The notes beneath the pieces were generated by a model, which made no database searches, was not told the DNA's origin, and was given only the letters and a program-made list of their open reading frames with translations. 42,141 nt of DNA. Source: Flavipsychrobacter sp. (GTDB taxonomy: Bacteria > Bacteroidota > Bacteroidia > Chitinophagales > Chitinophagaceae). This document shows, one piece after another, positions 24,856 through 33,900 of this stretch (the first letter of the stretch is position 1; each line of letters starts with the position of its first letter). The translations under genes were made by a program, and so were the position numbers. The stretch spans positions 1 to 42,141 of the forward strand of contig JAOQAP010000010.1 in NCBI GenBank assembly GCA_025963465.1, read 5' to 3'.

Positions 24856-26223
24856 CTATATAATGATCTCCTTATTCTGGATCATTTTATAGATGGTCGA
24901 CTTGCCTATATCCAACTTGTCTGCCACATTCACCACGTTATTATCATACTTCTTCAGGAAGTGTTTGATAATGTCGTTCATGTATTCCTTCATCGTTTTC
25001 TCTTCAGATACGGATATTTCATCAGAAGAGGAAGATGCGAAATAAATGTCCTCATTCTTTATCTGCTCGCCATCGCTCATCACTGCAGACAGGTCCATAA
25101 CTGCCTTTAGCTCCCTCACATTCCCCGGATAGTTGTACTTCATCAGTTTCTGCTGTGCTTCCGGCGATATGCTTATCGCTTTCAGCTTATTCGCTTTGCA
25201 GAATTCATCAAGGAAGTACTTGGCCAGCAACAATATGTCATTGCCTCTTTCCCGCAGTGGTGGCAGGTCTACAGGCAATCCCATGATCCTGTAAAACAGG
25301 TCTTCTCTGAAGGTGCCTTTCTTTACTTCTTCCAGCAGATTCTTATGGGTAGCTACTATTACACGTACATCAAGGCTTACTTTTTCGTTGCCGCCTACTC
25401 TTACGAGTTCACGCTCCTGCAGCACACGCAGTAGCTTACTTTGCAGGCTCAGGTCCAGTTCTGCTATTTCATCCAGGAATATTGTTCCCTTATTTGCTTC
25501 CTCAAACTTACCTGCCTTTCGGGCCATAGCTCCTGTAAACGCACCCTTCTCATGACCCAGCAATTCACTCTCTATAAGCTCACGTGGTATCGCAGCCATA
25601 TTCACTGCCACAAAAGGTTTCTTCTTCCTTTCGGAATTATAGTGAATAGCTTTTGCCACTACTTCTTTACCTGTTCCGGTTTCACCTGTTATAGATACAT
25701 TGATATTCGTTTTTGACGCTTTTTCCAGCAGGCCGAATATCTTGAGTAGAGCAGGGCTGTTGCCTTTTATAGACTTGAAGTCATACTTGTGTCCCAGCTC
25801 TTCTTTCAGCTCGCCCAGCTCTTCCTTCAGGTCATCTACTTCTCTCTTCAGCGATTGATGCTCTTTTATCCTTTTTACAGCATTCCATAGCAGCTCCTTG
25901 GTATTATCATCTTTGATGAAATAGTCAGATGCCCCTTTCTTCAACAGGTCTACGGCCGTGGTAATATCTTCCTGGCCGCTGATCACTATCACCGGGATCT
26001 CCGGGTTGTGCTGCTTTATTTTGCTTAGCAGGTCTACCCCGTTCGTATCAGGAAGGGAATAGTCAATGCTGATAAGCCCCGGTTTTTTCGATAGGTTGGC
26101 AAGACAGTCCTTACCTGTTGTATACCTGAATACTTCATGGTCAGGGTTGAGAGAAAGATGATATCCCAGTATTTCCCTGTACCACGGATCGTCTTCTACT
26201 ATAAAAATTCGGAATTGTTCCAT
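24856..26223 (-). CDS. Sigma-54-dependent response regulator (NtrC family)
   Basis: Counting from the ATG at 26223 (455 residues): receiver domain 3-120 with phospho-acceptor Asp54 (ISIDYSLPDTNG); a charged coiled-coil linker 115-145 (VDDLKEELGELKEELG); AAA+ domain with Walker A GETGTGKE (180-187), the sigma-54 contact loop GAFTGA (227-232) and Walker B FLDE (249-252); and a short C-terminal HTH (VNVADKLDIGKSTIYKMI). An upstream ATG at 26316 would add 31 residues with no receiver character, so I prefer 26223. It opens sigma-54 promoters by ATP hydrolysis. A sigma-54-like site lies in front of the divergent receiver gene. Confidence 0.94.
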   Translation of the reverse strand: MEQFRIFIVEDDPWYREILGYHLSLNPDHEVFRYTTGKDCLANLSKKPGLISIDYSLPDTNGVDLLSKIKQHNPEIPVIVISGQEDITTAVDLLKKGASDYFIKDDNTKELLWNAVKRIKEHQSLKREVDDLKEELGELKEELGHKYDFKSIKGNSPALLKIFGLLEKASKTNINVSITGETGTGKEVVAKAIHYNSERKKKPFVAVNMAAIPRELIESELLGHEKGAFTGAMARKAGKFEEANKGTIFLDEIAELDLSLQSKLLRVLQERELVRVGGNEKVSLDVRVIVATHKNLLEEVKKGTFREDLFYRIMGLPVDLPPLRERGNDILLLAKYFLDEFCKANKLKAISISPEAQQKLMKYNYPGNVRELKAVMDLSAVMSDGEQIKNEDIYFASSSSDEISVSEEKTMKEYMNDIIKHFLKKYDNNVVNVADKLDIGKSTIYKMIQNKEIII

Positions 26224-26374
26224 GACATGGAAATTTTCTATAAAATTATACAAATTCCATTCATCAGGAAATAATTTTTTGTCATTTGATGCTAAATAAT
26301 GAATTCTGGTTTCCATATTTAGGAAAAAAAGTCCATTACATAGAATCTGGCATTCATAGTATTGTATGAAAATG

Positions 26375-26387
26375 ATTGATAATCAAT
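26375..26387. promoter_or_regulatory. Palindrome ATTGAT-A-ATCAAT between divergent regulators
   Basis: The 13-base perfect palindrome lies 13 bases upstream of the sigma-54-like promoter and between the activator gene and the divergent receiver gene. The identical 13 bases also occur at 8656-8668. It could be an activator site, but AT-rich palindromes also arise by chance. Confidence 0.35.
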
Positions 26388-26399
26388 GAGATGTAATAG

Positions 26400-26415
26400 T
26401 GGCATGTAATTTGAA
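26400..26415 (+). promoter_or_regulatory. Sigma-54-like promoter of the single-receiver gene
   Basis: TGGCATG, four bases, TTGAA matches the consensus TGGCACG-N4-TTGCA at most places; the -12 GC is GA here, which is a real weakness. The start would fall near 26427, about 13 bases before the ATG at 26440. The adjacent gene is a sigma-54 activator. Confidence 0.4.
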
Positions 26416-26439
26416 ATTGTATCATCAAAGAATACAGCC

Positions 26440-26847
26440 ATGAGAAAATTCGAAGATCTGAAAGTGTTTATAGTTGATGACGATCCTTTTTGCAGGATGA
26501 TGTATCATCAGCACCTTTTAAACCTTGGGTTTAAAGAAAATTCCCTTTTCTCCAGCGGGCCTGAATGTATCAGCAAGCTGTCTGAAAAGCCGGACATTAT
26601 TTTTATTGACTACGATATGAAACCATTCGACGGCCTTGAAACATTGCAGCTGATCAGGCAATATGATCCAAATATATACCTGCTTATGCTGTCGGCTCAA
26701 AAAGATATAAGGGTGGCTATCAATGCACTTAAGTATGGCGCCTTCGATTATATATCTAAAGGTAAAGATGACCTGAATATGATAACAAAGGCAGTGAACA
26801 ATATTGCAGTGTCAAGAACAAAAGAACTTTATGAGGTGCTTGTGTGA
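26440..26847 (+). CDS. Single-domain response regulator
   Basis: The 135-residue protein is only a receiver domain: VFIVDDDPF with the acidic pocket, phospho-acceptor Asp57 (IIFIDYDMKPFDG), the Thr/Ser switch position (LMLSAQ) and the conserved Lys (YISKGKDD). There is no output domain, so it works as a phosphate shuttle or by binding a partner, as CheY and Spo0F do. It resembles the receiver of the divergent sigma-54 activator (both have the FIVxDDP and FDYxxK/DYFIK style), which suggests duplication. It may pass phosphate between the hybrid kinase and another regulator. Confidence 0.93.
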   Translation: MRKFEDLKVFIVDDDPFCRMMYHQHLLNLGFKENSLFSSGPECISKLSEKPDIIFIDYDMKPFDGLETLQLIRQYDPNIYLLMLSAQKDIRVAINALKYGAFDYISKGKDDLNMITKAVNNIAVSRTKELYEVLV

Positions 26848-26871
26848 TATTTAGATGATATATTTTTTCTA

Positions 26872-26900
26872 AAAAGGGGCTATGCCCCTTTTGGTGTTTT
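26872..26900 (+). terminator. Rho-independent terminator after the receiver gene
   Basis: AAAAGGGGC (26872-26880) pairs with GCCCCTTTT (26884-26892) over a TAT loop, followed by a T-rich stretch. It ends the receiver transcript 25 bases after the stop codon. Confidence 0.85.
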
Positions 26901-27087
26901 TGTACATTAAAATCTGTTTGACAATAGTATAACAAGATTTTTATGAATTAGTTCAGAATGCCCTGTATTATGATTAATTTTGTTAACAAATCCATATAAA
27001 ATTATAAATTTATTTACTATATTTATTTAGTTCCAATAAAGTAGCAAATATTTTTAATTTGTAACATATAAACGTAATAACTGCAAT
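26901..27087. other. AT-rich leader of the chaperone-usher-like operon
   Basis: Very AT-rich, with no gene. It must hold the promoter of the operon starting at 27088. The best -7 candidate is the TAATTTG around 27055-27061, one base short of the usual TAnnTTTG, so the promoter may be weak or need an activator. I looked for a sigma-54 site here and did not find one. Confidence 0.4.
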
Positions 27088-27951
27088 ATGGTGAAACCGT
27101 TGGGAAATATAGCAAGTGTATATAGCCGTCTTTTTATAGTTGGTGTTCTTTTCTTTTTTTCAGGCTCAATGGCATTTGCGCAGGGCGACCTGTTGATCTC
27201 TCCGTTGAGAATAGTGTTTGAAGGCCCGAAAAAATCGGAAGAAATAAACCTGGCAAATGTAGGTAAGGATACTGCCAGCTATGTTATTTCTATTAAGGAT
27301 TTCCGGATGACAGAGAACGGAGGTTTTGAAGAGATAACAGAGCCGGATTCAGGGCAAAATTTCGCCGGCAAATATTTACGTTTCTTTCCACGCAGGGTTA
27401 CGCTGGCGCCTAACGAAGCGCAGGTGGTAAAATTACAACTGATAAAAACCAGTGAGCTTGCAGACGGTGAGTATCGCTCTCATTTATATTTCAGGTCGGT
27501 GCCAGATGAAAGGGCATTGGGCGAGAGCGCTAAGAAGAAAGATACGGGTGGCGTGAACGTAAGCCTCATACCTATATTCGGTATTACTACTCCGGTCATT
27601 ATAAGGATAGGGGAAAACACAGCACAGGTGAAGCTGACCAATGTGTCATTTGAGAAGGCAACAGGCCCCACAGTGGCACCTAAGTTGAATTTTACGTTTA
27701 TCCGTACCGGCAATATGTCTGTTTACGGTGACATGAAAATTGATTATATATCATTGGCCGGTAAGGTAACGCAGGCGAAATTAATTAAGGGTATTGGTGT
27801 GTATACGCCCAACACAATACGGCATATGAGCGTAGAACTGGATACTGATAATAATATAGTGTACAGCAAGGGCAAGCTACATATCACGTATACTTTGCAG
27901 ACGGCTGATAAGTCGTTAAAGACAGTTGAATCGGAGATAGGCCTGAATTAA
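27088..27951 (+). CDS. PapD-like periplasmic chaperone
   Basis: The 287-residue protein has a signal peptide (basic start, hydrophobic core LFIVGVLFFFSGSMAFA, cleavage near residue 31). Two Ig-like domains follow. The first shows the pilus-chaperone pattern: DLLISPLRIVFEG at the start, FFPRRVTLAPNEAQVVKLQL (99-118) and then LADGEYRSHLYFR (124-136), where Arg in the G1 edge region and the alternating hydrophobic strand would hold a subunit by strand donation. The second domain is shorter and less conserved. It is the first gene of an operon with a giant repeat protein, a DUF4402-like protein and an usher-like protein. The 240 bases upstream are very AT-rich and hold a terminator and probably the promoter. 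Confidence 0.85.
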   Translation: MVKPLGNIASVYSRLFIVGVLFFFSGSMAFAQGDLLISPLRIVFEGPKKSEEINLANVGKDTASYVISIKDFRMTENGGFEEITEPDSGQNFAGKYLRFFPRRVTLAPNEAQVVKLQLIKTSELADGEYRSHLYFRSVPDERALGESAKKKDTGGVNVSLIPIFGITTPVIIRIGENTAQVKLTNVSFEKATGPTVAPKLNFTFIRTGNMSVYGDMKIDYISLAGKVTQAKLIKGIGVYTPNTIRHMSVELDTDNNIVYSKGKLHITYTLQTADKSLKTVESEIGLN

Positions 27952-27976
27952 AGAGTGGAATCAGGCTATTGATAAA

Positions 27977-30900
27977 ATGAGTAAAAAATACCGGATTGGG
28001 ATGAGGAAAGCGTTACTTTTTATTATTTTATTGCTTTGTGGTGTTAGTTATAGTGGGTATGCTACTATTACGGTAACAGCAGCATCAGCCGCTATCTGCA
28101 CCAACTATGCATCTACCGGCAGCGCACCACGCTTTACTACATTGGGAACAATGACTGTAAAAGAGGGCGCAAGCGCTGATCTTGGTAGTGTTTCGGGTTC
28201 GTGGTCTGTGGTATTGACTTTGACTGCGCCTACCGGGTGGCAATACAATTCGGCAGTTCTTCCTACACTTTCCTACACAATTTCAAAAAATATCACCAGT
28301 ATCACCCGGGGAACTTTTTCTTCTTCTTCTCTTACTATAACAGTTTCAGGTTCCGGAAAAGGTCGGGTCGATGTGTTTACAATATCAGGCCTCCGGGTGC
28401 AGCCAACCAGTACATCTGCTGCTACAGGTAATATCAAGCCCTCCTATATAAGCGGTACAACGAAAACAATTACCACCAGTACTAATTTCGGTACGCTGTC
28501 CCGCACGACAGCAAGTAGTGGCACAGCATCAATAAGCATTTCCGCATCGCCATCAGGTACAATATGCTCAGGCACAAACGTAACTTTTACTGCTACGCCG
28601 GTAAACGGCGGTACTGCTCCTTCCTATCAGTGGAAACTGAATGGTGTTAATATCAGTGGAGCGACTGCCAGTACATATTCCAGCACTGGTCTTGCAAATG
28701 GCAACGCGATAACATGTGCCCTTGTCAGTAACTCATGTATCACATCTCCAACTGCAACTTCCGCTGCAATTACGATGTCCGTTAATCCAACACCTAATGT
28801 CAGTAACTTTACAGGAACATCTGCTTCGGCTGCATGTATTAATGGCTCTTCAACTATCACTATCAACTCAACAAGTCTGGGAGTTGGAACCTTTACCGTT
28901 ACTTATGATCTCAGTGGTGTAAATACATCTGCCAATAATACTGCAACTTTAACTACCGGTAGCAGTTCAGGCACGTTTACGGCAACAGGTTTTCCAAATT
29001 CAGGCAGTACTACTATTACAGTTACTGATATAACCAGCAGTGCGGGTTGCAATGCTGTTGTGTCGGGCTCTAATACTGCAGCATTTACTGTTAATACATT
29101 ACCTGCGGCTGTAACGGCCACAGGGTCGGGTACTTATTGCGGCAGTGCAACAATAACCGCTTCAAATGGAGGAAGCGGTACCATATATTATGAGAGTACA
29201 ACATCATTGGGTACTTCTACGGTAACACCATCTTCTTCTCAATCAGTAAGTAGCACAGGTAATTATTATTTCAGGGCCCAGTCGTCAGCAGGGTGCTGGG
29301 GAAATGAAGATACAGTTAGTGTTGTCATTAATCCATTGCCATCAGCGATAACAGGTACAGCTACAGTATGTGCAGGCCTTACCACTGCTCTTACAGATGC
29401 AGGGGGAGGTACATGGAGCACCAGCAATGCAAATGCATCTGTAGGGCTGGCTACTGGTATCGTAACAGGTAATACTGCCGGTACGACTGTTGTCACTTAT
29501 ACTTTAAGTACGGGTTGTATTGCTACAACTGTTGTTACGGTTAATCCTACTCCTGCGGCTATCACAGGTGCTAAATACGTTTGTGCAGGCGCTACAATAG
29601 CATTAAGTGATGCCACAGCCAGTGGCACATGGACAAGCGGTAGTACAGCAGTTGCAACAATAAATTCATCAGCCCTGGTAACTGGTGTTACAACAGGGAC
29701 ATCGGTGGTTTCCTATACGTTGAGCACAGGCTGCGCTGTGAATACTACAGTAACCGTTAGTACAACTCCCGGGGCTATAGGTGGTAGTTCTGCGGTTTGT
29801 TCAGGATTGACCATTACACTTACTGATGCAGTGCCATATGGTACGTGGAGCAGTAGTAATACTACAGTAGCGGCAGTTGGTTCCAATACAGGTGTGGTAA
29901 CCGGCGGTTCCAACGGTACGGCAACAATTACTTATTCTACCGGTTGCAGTACGCCAGTGACCAAAACTATCACTGTGGGTAACTCGCCTATTGGTGGTAA
30001 TCTGTCTATATGTACATCAGGTACTACTACTTTGACAGATGCATTGCCGGGAGGTACGTGGACAAGCGCAAGCACTGCTATAGCAACTGTAGGGTCTTCA
30101 AGTGGTGTGGTAACAGGTGTTTCAGGCGGTACTGTGCTTATTTCTTATACAAATGGTTTGTGTGCTTCTACTGCCACAGTAACAGTTAATATCGCCCCAA
30201 CGGCAATAGGTGGTACGGCAAGTGTTTGTACAGGCTTAACAACAACATTGACCGATGCAGTGCCATATGGTACATGGAGCAGCAATAATACGACTGTAGC
30301 TACTGTCGGCCTTACCACCGGATTGGTATCAGGACTCACCGCAGGCACAGCAAATATTTCTTATGCCACGGGATGCGGTACTGCAGTTGCAAAAACTGTA
30401 ACCGTCAATGCATTGCCATCTTCTATAATCGGTACAATGTCTGTCTGTTCCGGGCTGACCACGGCTCTTACAGATGCCGGAGGCGGTACATGGACCAGCA
30501 GCAATACTACGGTAGCTACCGTAGTATCATCAACGGGTGTAGTTACAGGTGCAGCTTCAGGTACGGCTACGATCACTTATACACTCAGCACCGGTTGTAT
30601 TGCAACAACTATTGTTACTGTTAATCCTCTGCCATCTGCAATATCAGGAACAAAGACAGTTTGCGCCGGCCTCACTACCACGCTTAGTGATGTGGGTGGC
30701 GGAATATGGAGCAGCGGCAGCACAGCTATTGCTGCTATAGGAACTTCAAATGGTGTGGCCACAGGTGTGGCAGCTGGTACCACAACAATAACCTATATAC
30801 TCGCTACAGGTTGTATAGCTATGACAGTAATTACAGTTAACCCGTTGCCGGCAGCAATATCAGGTACAACCTCCGTATGTGTGTCGTCAACCACCACACT

Positions 30901-33900
30901 TAGTGATGCGGGAGGTGGTACATGGAGCAGCACAAGTACGGGTATAGCTACTATCAATTCATTAACAGGGGTTACGTCCGGTATAGCAGCCGGTACTTCC
31001 AGGATCACTTATGCATTAAGTACAGGCTGCATTATCACAACAACAGTTACAGTAAACCCCCTTCCGTCTGCAATAAGCGGTACACCTGTCGTATGTCCGG
31101 GTGCTACTACTACTTTGAGCGATGCCGGCGGCGGGACATGGACAAGCAGCAATACTGCTATAGCAACTATCGGGTCAGGATCGGGTATAGCAACGGGTGT
31201 GTCAGCAGGGACATCTGTTATCAGCTATAGTTTGTCCACAGGTTGTAAAAGAGGCACCACTTTAATTGTGGACCCATTACCAACACCCGGCGTAATAGCA
31301 GGCCCCACCTCGGTTTGCGAGGCAGATTTTATTACACTAAGCAGCGTAACAACAGGTGGTACGTGGGTAAGTAGCGATACCAATGCAGCAGTAATAGATT
31401 CTCTTACTGGTGATGTATCAGGAGAGAATGCAGGTACTGTCACAATAACATATACTATTACAAACAGCTGCGGAGATACAACTTCCACTTATGGCGTTAC
31501 GGTAAATCCGCTGCCTGATGCAGGTTCCATATCCGGAAATACAGATGTTTGTAACGGGTCAACAACTACACTCACTAATACATCGGCAGGTGGAACATGG
31601 ACGAGCGATAACACAGCTATAGCCACAGTTGGATCATCTACAGGGGTCGTCACAGGTGTTGCAGCAGGTACTGTAACTATGACGTATGAGGTCGCCAATG
31701 GCTGTGGGGTGGATGAGAATGATACAGATATTACTGTCTTAGCACTTCCTTCAGCCATATCAGGTACGAAGACCGTGTGTGCAGGATCGGCAACTACACT
31801 TAGTGATGCAGAAGGTGGTACCTGGAGTAGCAGTAATACAGCTATTGCAACTATAGGTACGTCGTCAGGTATAGTTACAGGTGTGGCGGCCGGTACCGCT
31901 ACGATCACTTATACACTCAGTACGGGTTGTAATGTCACAACGGTGGTAACCGTCAATCCATCGCCTGCTGCTATATCCGGAACTAAACTGGTCTGTGTCG
32001 GGCTTACCACTACGCTCAGTGATGCCGGAGGTGGCACATGGAGCAGCAGTACTACTACGATAGCTACTATAGGCTCATCGACCGGTATTGCAACCGGCGT
32101 AGCTGCAGGTACATCAACTATTACGTATAAGATCGGCACAGGGTGTGCTGTTACTATTATATTAACGGTCAGTGCACTGCCATCAGCAATATCAGGCACT
32201 ACTACTGTATGTACAGGTGCTGCCACTACACTTAACAATACTGGTGGGGGTACATGGAGCACAGCCAATACAGCTATTGCAACAGTAGGTTCCGGTTCAG
32301 GTATTGTCACTTCGGTATCAGTAGGTACGGCTGTTATTACTTATACACTCCCGGCGGGTTGTCTCACAACAACTACCGTTACTGTTAAAGCTGCACCTTC
32401 TCTTGCCAGTGCCACAAACAGTGGCCCGGTATGCGCAGGCGTAACATTGACATTAACAGCCAATACACCTTCCAATGTAACTGCTTATTCATGGTCCGGG
32501 CCGGTAACTATCACATCGGGAGGCACTACTGCTACGGCAACGGTATCTACTGTTACTACTACTGCAAGCGGAACCTATACCGTTACCGTAAGTAATGGTT
32601 CCGGTGCAGGCTGTAGTGTGAACTATACTACAGCTGCTACCGTGAATGTGACGCCAACAGCAGCACCAACAAATAATTCGCCGATATGTACCGGTGGCAC
32701 AGTTACACTTACTGCTAATCCCGGAGGCAGTGCTAACAGGTATGTATGGAGCGGAAGTAACCTTTCTTCAACTACCGCACAAAACCCTACGGCTACGCCT
32801 ACGGTCACAGCTACTTATTCTTTAACAGTTACATATAATACAGGCCTTTCCGGTTGCAGCCCCACAACAGTTTATACAACGACAGTTACTGTAAGTTCTG
32901 TACCTACTGCTGCCCCAACTAATAATGGGCCTAAATGCAGTGGTGGTACAGTTACCCTTACAGCTAACCCGGGTGGCAGTGCTAACCAGTACATATGGAG
33001 CGGCCCGAATCTTTCTTCTACTACTGCGCAGAACCCTACAGCTACAGCTACTGTTACTGCTACTTATTCTTTATCTGTTACGTACGGTACCGGAAATCCG
33101 GGCTGTAGTTCGTCGACTGTGTACACTACTACAGTATCAGTAACACCTAAAGGGTACTGGCAGGGTACAACTAATACAGACTGGGCTACGTCAGGCAACT
33201 GGTGTGGTGGTGTTCCCGCAATTACTACCGATGTGGTGATACCCGGTGGACTGGCCAATTATCCTGTGTTGAGCTCTGGTATTGGCTATGCAAAAAACCT
33301 TACACTGAATAGCAGCACTACATTGACCGTTACAAGCAGTACCTTACAGATAGCAGGCGCTATCTCTAACAGTGGTACGTTTGCAGCTACTGCAGGCACT
33401 ATTGAGATGAATGGTTCTTCGGCACAAACCATACCTGCAAATGTGTTTGCATCTAATAAGATAAATAACCTGACAATAAACAACTCAGCAGGCGTAACGA
33501 TAAATGGTACGTTGCAGGTGGCAGGTATTGTCAAAGCAACAAGCGGAAATCTTACAACAGGTGGCTACCTTACCCTGTTGTCCACTGCAACGCAAACTGC
33601 ATTGATTGATGGGTCAGGTTCAGGTGACGTGCTGGGCAATGTGACCATGCAGTGCTACCTGGACACCGGCTATGGGTATAAATATATCAGTTCGCCTTTT
33701 AAGGCTGCTACACTCGGTGGGTTGTCTCCTTACATAAACTTCACTGATACCTTCCCTACATTCTATAGGTATGACGAAAACGTACAGTCTGCAGGGTGGT
33801 TCACAGACACTACCAAAACTGATACATTGAAAGTATTGCGTGGTTATGCAGGTAATTTCGGTTCGTCACTAGCAGCTAAAACAATAGCACTCACAGGGGT

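Noticed and set aside
26224-26316. Longer N-terminus for the sigma-54 activator
   Set aside because: The extra 31 residues precede the receiver without any receiver features; the ATG at 26223 begins exactly at the domain.
26848-27087. Sigma-54 promoter in front of the chaperone-usher-like operon
   Set aside because: I searched for GG-N10-GC at the right place because the activator gene is near; only poor matches exist.
29336-32390. CRISPR-like array because of regular DNA repeats
   Set aside because: The repeat unit is about 218 bases, coding throughout and diverged; there are no short identical repeats with unique spacers and no cas genes.
28627-33534. Many antisense open frames of 60-140 codons inside the giant gene
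   Set aside because: They repeat with the same period as the coding repeats and are V/P/A-rich. They are shadows created by the Thr/Gly/Ser codons of the sense strand.
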